DNA of 64,000 bases. It comes from PALSA-600 sp963842335 (GTDB lineage Bacteria > Actinomycetota > Thermoleophilia > Gaiellales > Gaiellaceae). The DNA is taken from assembly GCA_963842335.1 (NCBI GenBank), contig CAWJGF010000003.1:186001-250000 (forward strand), in the 5' to 3' direction. Positions within the stretch are counted from its first letter, which is position 1. Each line of letters opens with the position of its first letter. The notes under the pieces were generated by a model, which was not told the DNA's origin, made no database searches, and worked only from the letters and a program-made list of their open reading frames with translations. Shown here piece by piece: positions 44,258 to 52,879 of the stretch. Both the position numbers and the translations under genes were made by a program.

Positions 44258-46079
44258 GGAGAGAGTCGGGCTCACCCGCCTCACGCGCTACCTCAAGGGC
44301 AAGCGGGTGCGTGTCGGGCTGCTCTCGATCGTCGGCGTCCTGTCGGCTGCGGCCCCCGTCGCGGCCCTGTTCGTCGTGCAGGACGCGATCGACAACGGCA
44401 TGCGCGCCGGCGACTACGCCCGCCTCAACCGCGATGTCGTGGCATACCTGATTATCAACGCGCTCGCGTGGGTGCTCCAGACGACCCTCGTGCGCGGCCT
44501 CGCCGGCGTCGGCCAGGACGTCGTACTGGGGTTGCGCGAAGACCTCTTCGATCACCTGACGACCTTGTCGCTGCGTTACTTCTCCCAGCAGAAGGCGGGC
44601 TGGATCATCGCGCGGCTGACGTCGGATGTCGATGCGCTGTCCGACGTCCTCTCGCAGGGGCTGACGACACTCGTCGTCAACACCCTGACACTCATCGCGG
44701 CAGTCATCGGGCTCTTCATTCTCGACTGGCGGCTCGGCCTCGTCGCGCTCGTGATCCTGCCGCCCACGCTCGTGCTCACGCGCTGGTTCCAGGTGCGATC
44801 ACACGCGGCATTCCTGCGTGTACGCGAGACGATCTCATCGCTGACCGCGCAGATCGCCGAATCGGTGTCCGGCATGGCCGTCATCCAGGCGTTCAACCGC
44901 GAGCGTGCCTTCCTCGATGAGTTCGACAAGGCAAACGACTTCAACCGCCAGACGAACACGCACGCCCAGTGGCTGAACTCGCTCTTCTTCCCGGGGATCG
45001 AGTTCCTCGGCATCGTCGCGATGGCGTCGGTGCTCTGGGTGGGCGGGCTGATGGTGACCGGCGGCTCGCTTCAGATCGGCACGCTGATCTCCTCGGTCTT
45101 CCTGCTGAACCTCATCTTCCAGCCGTTGCAGGAGCTCTCCGACCTCTACGGACAGGTGCAGTCGGCCGGTGCCGCGATGGAGAAGATCACGACCGTCCTC
45201 GACACCGAAGCGGAGATCCACGACGGCGCGGCAACGCGCAAGCCCGACCGGATCGAGGGAGACCTGCGGATCCAGAACGTCACGTTTGCGTACGGGCGCG
45301 AGCCGGTGCTGCACTCGATCGACATCCACGTGCCGCCCGGCGGCTGCCTCGCCCTCGTCGGCGAGTCAGGCGGCGGCAAGTCGACCACGGCGAAGCTCGT
45401 CGGGCGCTTCTACGACCCCGACGAGGGAGCGATCCTGGTCGACGGCCACGACCTGCGCTCGCTCGAGCTGCGCGCGTATCGTCGCCAGCTCGGCGTGGTG
45501 CTGCAGGACCCGTTCCTCTTCGCGGGCACGATCGCCGACAACATCCGCTTCGCCCGCCCTGAGGCGACCGACGAGATGGTGGAGGACGTCGCGCATGCCG
45601 TCGGCGTCGACCGCATCGCGCGCCGCTTCGATGCCGGGCTCGCGCACACGGTGCGCGAGGGCGGCGCCGGGCTCTCAGCCGGCGAACGCCAGTTGATCTC
45701 GATCGCCCGCGCACTGCTCGCCGACCCGCGCATCCTGATTCTCGACGAGGCGACCTCGAACATCGACCGGCCGACCGAGATCCTGATCGAGAAAGCACTC
45801 GACCGCCTGCTCCGCGGCCGCACCTCGATCATCATCGCCCACCGCCTGGCGACGGTCAGGCGCGCCGACGAGATTCTCGTGATCGAGCACGGTCGGATCT
45901 CGCAAAGTGGCACGTTCGACGAGCTGCTCGCGAGCGACGGCCCGTTCCGCCGACTCGCCAAGGACATGAAGGGAGTGCCGATTCAGCTACAGGACGGCGC
46001 GGCCGACTTGCAGGCCTCGCCCGTCGTCGGCAGCCGCGAGAGCAACTCGGCCAACGTTGCCAGCTCCGAGCCGGAATAG
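44232..46079 (+). CDS. ABC exporter subunit 2 (TMD-NBD)
   Basis: A 615-residue half exporter: six TM helices (about 25-315), then an NBD with Walker A GESGGGKS, signature LSAGERQL (degenerate for LSGGQ) and Walker B ILILDEATSNID with the catalytic Glu. Together with subunit 1 it makes one consensus ATP site (this Glu plus LSGGQ of subunit 1) and one degenerate site, typical of heterodimeric exporters such as TM287/288 or BmrCD. The start overlaps subunit 1 by 26 nt. Its last 97 nt overlap the convergent marR gene. Confidence 0.93.
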   Translation: MRRSPLPRKERVGLTRLTRYLKGKRVRVGLLSIVGVLSAAAPVAALFVVQDAIDNGMRAGDYARLNRDVVAYLIINALAWVLQTTLVRGLAGVGQDVVLGLREDLFDHLTTLSLRYFSQQKAGWIIARLTSDVDALSDVLSQGLTTLVVNTLTLIAAVIGLFILDWRLGLVALVILPPTLVLTRWFQVRSHAAFLRVRETISSLTAQIAESVSGMAVIQAFNRERAFLDEFDKANDFNRQTNTHAQWLNSLFFPGIEFLGIVAMASVLWVGGLMVTGGSLQIGTLISSVFLLNLIFQPLQELSDLYGQVQSAGAAMEKITTVLDTEAEIHDGAATRKPDRIEGDLRIQNVTFAYGREPVLHSIDIHVPPGGCLALVGESGGGKSTTAKLVGRFYDPDEGAILVDGHDLRSLELRAYRRQLGVVLQDPFLFAGTIADNIRFARPEATDEMVEDVAHAVGVDRIARRFDAGLAHTVREGGAGLSAGERQLISIARALLADPRILILDEATSNIDRPTEILIEKALDRLLRGRTSIIIAHRLATVRRADEILVIEHGRISQSGTFDELLASDGPFRRLAKDMKGVPIQLQDGAADLQASPVVGSRESNSANVASSEPE

Positions 46080-46465
46080 CGGCTCGTGAAGAGCTCGTCG
46101 ATGCCGCGCAGATGCGTCACGGCGGCCTCGCGCAGCTTCTGCGCGCCGGCGTCCGTCAGCTTCGCGTACGAGACCCGTGCGTCCGACGAGCACGTCTCCT
46201 TGCCGACGAAGCCCGCGCGCTCCAGGCCCTCGAGCAGCCGGGTGATCCCCGACGCCGTCAGCAGGATGCGGTCGGCGAGATCCACGCGGCGCATCATCTT
46301 GTGCTCGGCCCACGAGAGATGCAGCAGGACCTCGTAGTCGTTCAGCGTCAGCCCATGCTCGCGCTGGAGCTGGGCCGACAGCTCGCGGGTGATCGCGGCG
46401 TGCGCCCTCAGGAAGAAAACCCACGACTCGAGCAGCTGCGGAGGTGTGGTAGCGGAAGTCGTCAT
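45983..46465 (-). CDS. MarR-family transcriptional regulator
   Basis: A 160-residue winged-helix regulator. It has HGLTLNDYEVLLHLSWAEH, the recognition helix region ADRILLTASGITRLLEGLER, and the beta wing with DARVSYAKLTDAG. The gene overlaps the 3' end of the ABC exporter gene on the opposite strand and is divergent from the DrrA-like system. It is therefore a candidate repressor of one or both export systems, responding to small aromatic ligands as in other MarR proteins. Confidence 0.92.
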   Translation of the reverse strand: MTTSATTPPQLLESWVFFLRAHAAITRELSAQLQREHGLTLNDYEVLLHLSWAEHKMMRRVDLADRILLTASGITRLLEGLERAGFVGKETCSSDARVSYAKLTDAGAQKLREAAVTHLRGIDELFTSRYSGSELATLAELLSRLPTTGEACKSAAPSCS

Positions 46466-46478
46466 AGTTGCGCCCTCA

Positions 46479-46520
46479 AGTGTAGCGGCCCGAAGCCGCG
46501 TTGGGGGCTGCCGATAGGTT
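46479..46520. promoter_or_regulatory. Divergent promoters of marR and the ABC-2 system
   Basis: On the minus strand TACACT (46484-46479) serves marR with a short leader. On the plus strand TAGGTT (46515-46520) lies 7 nt before ATG 46528. MarR binding between them could regulate both. Confidence 0.45.
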
Positions 46521-46527
46521 CTCCTAT

Positions 46528-47604
46528 ATGAGGCGCGGAGGCAAGGGGCTGAGGAACGGGTCGAGTACAGGGTTGAGCAGCACGTCGAAGAATGGCTCGA
46601 ACACGGGTTCGAGCACGCAGCCTGGAAGCACTCAGCCTGGAAACAGGGGTCGTAGCCGGCAGCGCGGGATCGAGGTGGAAGGGCTCGTGCGCCAGTTCAA
46701 GGACATCCGGGCCGTCGACGGCATCGATCTCAGCATCGAGCCCGGCCAGATCTACGGATTCCTGGGGCCGAACGGCGCCGGGAAGTCGACGACGGTGCAC
46801 ATGCTGACGACCCTCCTCCCTCCCACGTCGGGCCGAGCGACCGTGGCCGGCTATGACGTCGTGCGCGACGGCGCGAAGGTTCGCTCGTCGATCGGGGCCG
46901 CCCTGCAGGAGGCGGCGCTCGACCCGTTCCTGACAGGCCGCGAGCACCTCCGGCTGCAAGCATCGCTGCACGGCATCAAGGGTGACGCTCGCAGGCGCTT
47001 GCAGGAGGCGCTGCTCGACCGCGTCGGGCTGACCCATGCCGCCGACCGCAAGGTGCGAACGTACTCCGGCGGCATGAAGCGCCGCCTCGATCTCGCGCTG
47101 GCGCTGATCCACGATCCATCGATTCTCTTCCTCGACGAGCCGACGACCGGGCTCGACCCGCAGAGCCGCACCGCGCTCTGGGAGGAGGTCGGACGCCTTG
47201 CCCGGGAAGAGGGCGTCACGGTCTTCCTGACCACGCAGTACCTCGAGGAGGCGGACGTGCTCGCCGATCGCGTCGGGATCATCGATCACGGCAAGATCGT
47301 TGCCGAGGGAACGCCGGCGGAGCTGAAGGCGGAGATCGGCAAGCCCACGATCGAGGTCGTGCCAGAGGACCACGGCGATCTCGGTCGTCTCCGTGAGCTG
47401 CTCGGCCGATTCGGCGAGGAGACCGCCGCCCGTCCGGGCGCGTTCGCGGTCCAGATGAACGGCCACGGCGACCTCCCGGCGGTCATCCGTGCGCTCGACA
47501 CGGAGAACATGCGTGCGGCGGAGATCAACCTCCATCAGCCCACGCTCGACGACGTGTTCCTCGCGAAGACGGGCCGCAAGCTCGAGGGCTCCGAAGCCGA
47601 GTAG
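46528..47604 (+). CDS. DrrA-type ABC transporter ATPase with low-complexity N-terminal tail
   Basis: A 358-residue ATPase of ABC-2 type export systems. The catalytic domain has Walker A GPNGAGKS, signature YSGGMKRR, and Walker B LFLDEPTTGLD, with a DrrA-like C-terminal extension. The first 45 residues are a Ser/Gly/Thr/Asn-rich tail (NGSSTGLSSTSKNGSN and STQPGSTQPG) that homologs usually lack. ATG 46528 is supported by a TAGGTT box 7 nt upstream; a GTG near 46675 would give a tail-free start. The next two genes encode the permeases. Confidence 0.9.
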   Translation: MRRGGKGLRNGSSTGLSSTSKNGSNTGSSTQPGSTQPGNRGRSRQRGIEVEGLVRQFKDIRAVDGIDLSIEPGQIYGFLGPNGAGKSTTVHMLTTLLPPTSGRATVAGYDVVRDGAKVRSSIGAALQEAALDPFLTGREHLRLQASLHGIKGDARRRLQEALLDRVGLTHAADRKVRTYSGGMKRRLDLALALIHDPSILFLDEPTTGLDPQSRTALWEEVGRLAREEGVTVFLTTQYLEEADVLADRVGIIDHGKIVAEGTPAELKAEIGKPTIEVVPEDHGDLGRLRELLGRFGEETAARPGAFAVQMNGHGDLPAVIRALDTENMRAAEINLHQPTLDDVFLAKTGRKLEGSEAE

Positions 47605-47614
47605 TAGGACCTGG

Positions 47615-48388
47615 ATGGTCGTTCTCCAGCAAGTGCTCTTGATCGCAAGGCGGTCGTTCATTCGCACGATGCGGCAGCCCGGCGTGTTCATCCCGCCACT
47701 CGTGTTCCCCCTGATGTTGATGGCGGTCAACTCGAACGGCCTGCGTGCGGCCACGCACCTTCCCGGGTTCCCGACGCGGTCGTTTCTCGCCTTCTTCGTG
47801 CCGTTCTCGTTCATGCAGGGAGCGCTCTTCGCGTCCGGCATCGCAGGCACCGATCTCGCCCGCGACATCGACACGGGCTTCCTGAACAGGCTCGCGCTGA
47901 CGCCGGTTCGGGGCTCGGCACTGCTGCTCGGCCACATCGGCGGAGCGCTCGGGCTCGGCGCGATGCAGGCGTGCCTCTACCTCGGCGTCGCGCTCGCTGC
48001 CGGGGTCCACATCGACGCCGGAATCGGCGGGGCCGCGACGATCCTCGTGCTGGCCGTGCTGATTGCCGCCGGCTTCGGGACGCTCGGGCTCTGGATCGCG
48101 CTCCGCACCGGCTCGACCGAAGGCGTCCAGTCGCAATTTCCACTGCTCTTCTTCGTTCTCTTGATCTCGAGCATGAACCTGCCGCGCAATCTGATCGAGG
48201 TCGGCTGGTTCCGCGACGTCGCGACCATCAACCCGGTGAGCTACATGATCGAGGCGCTGCGCTCGCTCGTGATCGTCGGCTGGGATCGCCAGGCGCTCCT
48301 GCTCGGGTTCGGATTCACCTTCGGGCTGATCGTCGTCTCGATGACGCTGGCCGCGCGACAACTGAAAGTGCGGATGACGCGCACATGA
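47615..48388 (+). CDS. ABC-2 type permease (DrrB-like), first
   Basis: A 257-residue membrane protein with six hydrophobic segments and ABC-2 organisation (LIARRSFIRTMRQPGVFIPP at the N-terminus). It is paired with the upstream ATPase for export of a drug-like or lipid substrate. ATG 47615 lies 10 nt after the ATPase stop. Its own stop overlaps the next ATG (ATGA), so the two permeases are co-translated. Confidence 0.88.
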   Translation: MVVLQQVLLIARRSFIRTMRQPGVFIPPLVFPLMLMAVNSNGLRAATHLPGFPTRSFLAFFVPFSFMQGALFASGIAGTDLARDIDTGFLNRLALTPVRGSALLLGHIGGALGLGAMQACLYLGVALAAGVHIDAGIGGAATILVLAVLIAAGFGTLGLWIALRTGSTEGVQSQFPLLFFVLLISSMNLPRNLIEVGWFRDVATINPVSYMIEALRSLVIVGWDRQALLLGFGFTFGLIVVSMTLAARQLKVRMTRT

Positions 48389-49158
48389 AAGGGCGCCTCG
48401 ATGTCGCCCTCGCTCTCGCGTACAGGCAACTGACGATTCTCTTCAAGAATCCGTCGCTGTTCCTGCCGCCGATGCTCTTCCCGCTGATGAACTTCCTCGC
48501 GTTCGCCGGCGGCCTCTCGCGACTGCGGCACGTCCCGGGCTTCGAGTTCCGCGGCGGCTATACCGCGTTCCAGTTCGTCTTCGTGCTGCTCCAGTCGGCG
48601 GTGTTCGGCGGCGTCTTCGCCGGCTTCGGGATCGCACGCGATTTCGAACGCGGCTTCGCCCGTCGACTGCTCGTCTCAGCGCCTCAGCGCGGCGGGATCA
48701 TCCTCGGGTACGCGCTCGCCTCACTCGCCCGCTGGCTGATGATCGTCGTCGTGCTCACGGTCGTTGCGCTTCTTGCCGGCATGCAGGTCGGCGGCGACGG
48801 CGTCGACCTCTTCGGGCTGTTCGTGCTGGCGCTGTGCGCCAATCAGATCGGGCTTCTGTGGGCCTGCGGCATCGCGATGCGCTTCCGCTCGGTGCAGGCA
48901 GGGCCGCTGATGCAGACCCCGGTCTTCATGGCGCTCTTCCTGGCGCCGGTCTACGTGCCGCTCGCTCTCCTGCGCGGCTGGATCCACTCGGTCGCGCGCC
49001 TGAATCCGCTCACGTTCATCCTCGAGTCGGGTCGAGGCTTCATCGAGGGCGAGCCGACGCAGGTCGGCGCCGCGTTCGCTGTCGCGGCCGGCCTACTGGC
49101 GTTCTTCGGCGTCTGGGCACTACGTGGGCTGCGCGCCGCCGAGCGCGTCGGCGGGTAG
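48385..49158 (+). CDS. ABC-2 type permease (DrrB-like), second
   Basis: A 257-residue paralogue of the preceding permease with the same six-helix design (ALAYRQLTILFKNPSLFLPP at the N-terminus). The pair probably forms the heterodimeric membrane part of the DrrA-type transporter. The ATG overlaps the upstream stop (ATGA). Confidence 0.88.
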   Translation: MKGRLDVALALAYRQLTILFKNPSLFLPPMLFPLMNFLAFAGGLSRLRHVPGFEFRGGYTAFQFVFVLLQSAVFGGVFAGFGIARDFERGFARRLLVSAPQRGGIILGYALASLARWLMIVVVLTVVALLAGMQVGGDGVDLFGLFVLALCANQIGLLWACGIAMRFRSVQAGPLMQTPVFMALFLAPVYVPLALLRGWIHSVARLNPLTFILESGRGFIEGEPTQVGAAFAVAAGLLAFFGVWALRGLRAAERVGG

Positions 49159-49216
49159 GAGCGCCAGCGTCGGTTCTTATTTGACGTATCAGATTTGGTT
49201 ATGGTAGTTGTTCACC

Positions 49217-50227
49217 ATGCCAATGAACAAGACCAACAAAGCCATTCTCGCCGCCGCGCTCCTCGCGCTCGTGCTCGCCGCCGGCGCCGGCGCTGCCTCG
49301 CAGGGCACGAATCTCTCGCTCGTCGGCTACTCGACGCCGAAAACCGTCATGGGGAAGATCATCTCCGCGTGGCAGAAGACGCCGGACGGCAGCGGTACGT
49401 CGTTCAGCCAGTCCTTCGGCGCTTCGACCGATCAGGCGCGCGCCGTCGCCAACGGCCTCAAGGCCGACATCGTCTTCCTCTCCACCGGTGACGACGTGAA
49501 CCTGCTCGTCGACGCCGGCCTCGTCAATTCGAACTGGAACAAGCAGAGCTACGACGGGATCGCGGCCGACACCGTCGTCGTCTTCGCGGTGCGCCCCGGC
49601 AACCCGAAGCACATCAAGGGCTGGGCCGACCTGGTCAAGCCCGGCGTGCAGGTGCTCACCCCGAACCCGTTCAGCTCCGGCTCTGCGAAGTGGAACATCC
49701 TCGCCGCCTACGGCGCGGAACGTCGCCTCGGCAAGACCGACAAGCAGGCCACCGCCTACGTGCAGAAGCTCTTCACGCATGTCGTCTCGCAGGACACCTC
49801 GGGGCGCAACGCCACGAACACGTTCCTGGCGGGCAAGGGCGATGTCCTCATCACGTACGAGAGCGAGGCAATCAACTCACGCCTGAACGGTCAGGACATT
49901 CAGTACGTGATCCCGCGCCAGTCGATGCTGATCGAGCTTCCGATCGCGGTGCTCAAGTCGAGCTCGAACATCGACAAGGCGAATCAGTTCATCCGCTACG
50001 TCAAGGGCGACACGGGACAGGATCTCCTGGCGCAGTACGGCTTCCGGCCGGTCGACCCGAAGATCGCCAAGAAATACGCCTCGAAGTACCCGTCGCGCCC
50101 GGGGATCTTCAAGGTCGACGACAAGATCATCGGCGGCTGGCGCAACGCCGACAAGGTGTGGTTCGATCCGAACAAGGGCCGCATGGTGCAGATCGAGCGC
50201 GCTATCGGAGGCCCAAGCTCTGGCTAA
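49217..50227 (+). CDS. Sulfate/thiosulfate-binding protein
   Basis: A 336-residue exported binding protein of the Sbp/CysP family. A signal peptide (AILAAALLALVLAAGAGAAS) is followed by family blocks SFGASTDQARAVANGLKADI, NPFSSGSAKWNILAAYG and LPRQSM-like segments, with a C-terminal FKVDDKIIGGWRNADK. It captures sulfate outside the membrane for the CysTWA transporter encoded next. ATG 49217 is preferred; an AT-rich, promoter-like stretch (TTGACG 49181-49186, TATGGT 49200-49205) lies upstream. Confidence 0.94.
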   Translation: MPMNKTNKAILAAALLALVLAAGAGAASQGTNLSLVGYSTPKTVMGKIISAWQKTPDGSGTSFSQSFGASTDQARAVANGLKADIVFLSTGDDVNLLVDAGLVNSNWNKQSYDGIAADTVVVFAVRPGNPKHIKGWADLVKPGVQVLTPNPFSSGSAKWNILAAYGAERRLGKTDKQATAYVQKLFTHVVSQDTSGRNATNTFLAGKGDVLITYESEAINSRLNGQDIQYVIPRQSMLIELPIAVLKSSSNIDKANQFIRYVKGDTGQDLLAQYGFRPVDPKIAKKYASKYPSRPGIFKVDDKIIGGWRNADKVWFDPNKGRMVQIERAIGGPSSG

Positions 50228-50237
50228 CTCGATCGCG

Positions 50238-51044
50238 ATGCGGCGTCACGCAAGCCGCATCGAACCCGGAACTCCACTGGCACTCGGCTTCACGACGGCG
50301 TACCTCTCGGTCGTCGTCGTGTTGCCGATGGCGGCCCTGCTCTGGGCGTCGCGCGAGGCTGGGCTGGGCCAGTTCTGGTCGGTCGTCTCGGCACCCGAGG
50401 CGGTAGCCGCGCTGAAGCTGAGCCTCGGCGCAGCGTTGCTCGTCTCGCTCGTCAACGCCGTGCTTGGAACGATCACCGCGTGGGTCCTCGTGCGCGATCA
50501 GTTCTTCGGCAAGAGCTTCGTCAACGCGATCATCGACCTGCCCTTTGCCCTGCCCACGATCGTCGCGGGGCTGACCCTGCTAGCCCTCTATGGGCCGCGG
50601 TCTCCCGTCGGGATCAACATCGCGTTCACGCGAACGGCCATCGTGCTGGCGCTGCTCTTCGTGACGCTGCCGTTCGTCGTCCGCACCGTGCAGCCGGTCC
50701 TGCTGGAGCTCGATCGCGAGGCCGAGGAGGCGGCACGCTCGCTCGGTGCGAGCGAGTTCCGCGTCTTCCGGAAGATCGTGATGCCCAACATCCTCCCCGG
50801 GATCCTCTCGGGCGTGGCGCTCGCATTCGCGCGTGCCGTCGGCGAGATCGGCGCGCTGGTGCTGATCGCCGGCAACGTGCCGTTCAAGACCGAGGCAGCG
50901 TCCGTCTACGTCTTCAGCCACATCCAGAGCGGCGACCAGGCAGGCGCATCCGCGCTCGCCGTCGTAATGCTCGGGATCTCGTTCGCGCTGCTGCTCTCGA
51001 TCGGCGGCCTGCGCTTCCTCGCAACGAGGCACGAGCGTGCCTAA
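50238..51044 (+). CDS. cysT: Sulfate ABC transporter permease CysT
   Basis: A 268-residue permease with six hydrophobic segments and the CysT-type EAA loop (EEAARSLGASEFRVFRKIVM). It follows the binding protein gene and is followed, with a 8-nt overlap, by cysW. Both permeases form the transmembrane channel for sulfate or thiosulfate. Confidence 0.94.
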   Translation: MRRHASRIEPGTPLALGFTTAYLSVVVVLPMAALLWASREAGLGQFWSVVSAPEAVAALKLSLGAALLVSLVNAVLGTITAWVLVRDQFFGKSFVNAIIDLPFALPTIVAGLTLLALYGPRSPVGINIAFTRTAIVLALLFVTLPFVVRTVQPVLLELDREAEEAARSLGASEFRVFRKIVMPNILPGILSGVALAFARAVGEIGALVLIAGNVPFKTEAASVYVFSHIQSGDQAGASALAVVMLGISFALLLSIGGLRFLATRHERA

Positions 51045-51829
51045 GCTCGGGCTGCGGTTCATCGCGCTCGGCTACCTGCTGATCGTGCTGATCGGGCCGC
51101 TGGCGATGGTGTTCTGGCGCGCGTTCGACAACGGCGGCGAGCATCTGTGGCACTCGCTGACCGACCCCAACACGGTGCACGCGTTCAAGCTCACGCTCAT
51201 CATCACTGCGATCTGCGTGCCGCTGAACACGATCTTCGGCACCGTGTGCGCGCTCTTGATCGTCCGGCGGCGGTTCCCCGGTGCGGGCATCGTGAATGCG
51301 ATCGTCGATCTGCCGCTCGCGCTGTCACCGGTGGTCGTCGGGCTTGCGTTGTTCCTCCTCTACGGCCGCACAGGCTGGTTCGGCGCCCATCTTCACGCGG
51401 CACAACATCCAGATCCTGTTCGCGCTGCCGTCGATGGTGATCGCCACCCTCTTTGTCTCGCTGCCGTTCGTGGCGCGCGAGGTCGTGCCGACGTTGCGCG
51501 AGATCGGCGATGAGCAGGAGCAAGCCGCGCGCACGCTCGGGGCCGGGTCGTGGACGACGTTCCGCCGCATCACCCTGCCGTCGATTCGCTGGGCTGTGAT
51601 CTACGGCGTCGTGCTGACTACCGCGCGCTGCCTCGGCGAGTACGGTGCCGTCGCGGTCGTCTCGGGGCACATCGAGGGGCAGACGGAGACCGCGACGCTG
51701 CGCGTGCAAGACTCCTACGAGAACTTCGATCTTTCCGGCGCCTACGGCATCGCGCTCGTGCTCGCCGTGATATCCGTAGTGGTGCTGGTTGCCATGACCA
51801 CCTTGAAGCCGAAGGAGGAGACCGCCTGA
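51037..51829 (+). CDS. cysW: Sulfate ABC transporter permease CysW, apparent +1 frameshift
   Basis: Second permease of the sulfate transporter. The opening frame is good through LYGRTGWFG. After the CTT codon at 51391-51393, skipping base 51394 gives TRHNIQILFALPSMVIATLF and the EAA loop EQAARTLGAGSWTTFRRITL, ending at 51829 with 263 residues, a normal length. Unshifted reading stops early at 51513. The GTG start overlaps the cysT stop; the true stop overlaps the cysA start (TGATG), which argues the downstream frame is the functional end. Confidence 0.9.
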
Positions 51830-52786
51830 TGTCGATCGAGATCCGCAACATCTCGAAGCGCTTCGGCACGTTCCAGGCACTCGACGACGTCTCGCTCGAC
51901 GTCGACGGCGGTTCCCTGACCGCGCTGCTCGGGCCGTCGGGCTCGGGCAAGTCGACCCTGCTCCGCATCGTCGCCGGGCTCGAGTGGCCGGACACGGGCG
52001 AGATCCTCCTGGCCGGCACCGACGCCACGGAGCTGACGCCGCAGAAGCGCGGTGTCGGGTTCGTCTTCCAGCACTACGCAGCGTTCAAGCACATGACGGT
52101 ACGGCAGAACATCGCCTTCGGGCTCGAGGTGCGTAAGCGGCCGAAGCAGGAGGTGCGCGCGCGGGTCGACGAGCTGCTCGCACTCGTGCAGCTCGCGGGG
52201 CTTCGGCGATCGGTACCCGGGCCAGCTCTCCGGCGGGCAGCGCCAGCGCATGGCGCTCGCGCGCGCACTGGCCCCCGAGCCGAAGGTGCTGTTGCTCGAC
52301 GAGCCCTTCGGAGCCCTCGACGCGCGCGTGCGCGCGGAACTGCGCGTGTGGCTACGGCGCCTGCACGAGGAGACGCACACGACGACGGTGTTCGTCACCC
52401 ACGATCAGGAAGAAGCGATGGAGGTGGCCGATCGCGTCGTCGTGATGAACCGCGGGCGCGTCGAACAGGTGGCCGGCCCGCGCGAGCTCTACGACTCTCC
52501 GGCGAACGAGTTCGTCATGTCGTTCGTGGGTCAGGCCAACCGACTCGGCGACAGCTGGGTCCGCCCTCACGATCTGGAGCTCGTCCTCGCACCGAACGGG
52601 TCGACGCGCGAGGCGATGGTCGAGCGCATCGTCCATCTCGGCTTCGAAGTCCGCGCGGAGCTCGTGCGCGACGACGGCGAGCCCCTCGCGGTGCAGCTGA
52701 CCCGCGACCAGGCGGAGCACCTGGAGCTCGAGCGCGGCCAGATCGTCTACGTCCTCCCCACGCGCGAAACGACCTTCGCGACCTGA
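51829..52786 (+). CDS. cysA: Sulfate ABC transporter ATPase CysA, apparent +1 frameshift
   Basis: ATPase of the sulfate importer. The first frame supplies Walker A GPSGSGKS and continues to VQLAGL. After the CTT codon at 52201-52203, skipping base 52204 gives GDRYPGQLSGGQRQRMALAR, Walker B LLLDEPFGALD and the TOBE-type tail, ending at TGA 52786 for 318 residues, shorter than the 340-360 usual. The ATG overlaps the cysW stop. Two adjacent genes in one operon each carry one extra base. Confidence 0.9.
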
Positions 52787-52879
52787 CCGTTTAGGACATG
52801 TCTAGGGGACAGTCCCCGAGACATGTATCGAACAGACATGGCCTGGGGACTGTCCCCAAGACATGTCGGTTTTGGTCAG
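52783..52879. repeat. Dispersed long-hairpin repeat, copy 3 (tandem double core)
   Basis: Two cores, GGGGACAGTCCCC (52805-52817) and GGGGACTGTCCCC, lie within outer arms CTGACC (52783-52788) and GGTCAG (52874-52879), with GACATGTC inner arms. It starts inside the last codons of cysA and reaches the 3' end of the Rrf2 gene, so it may also serve as a transcription end. Confidence 0.8.
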
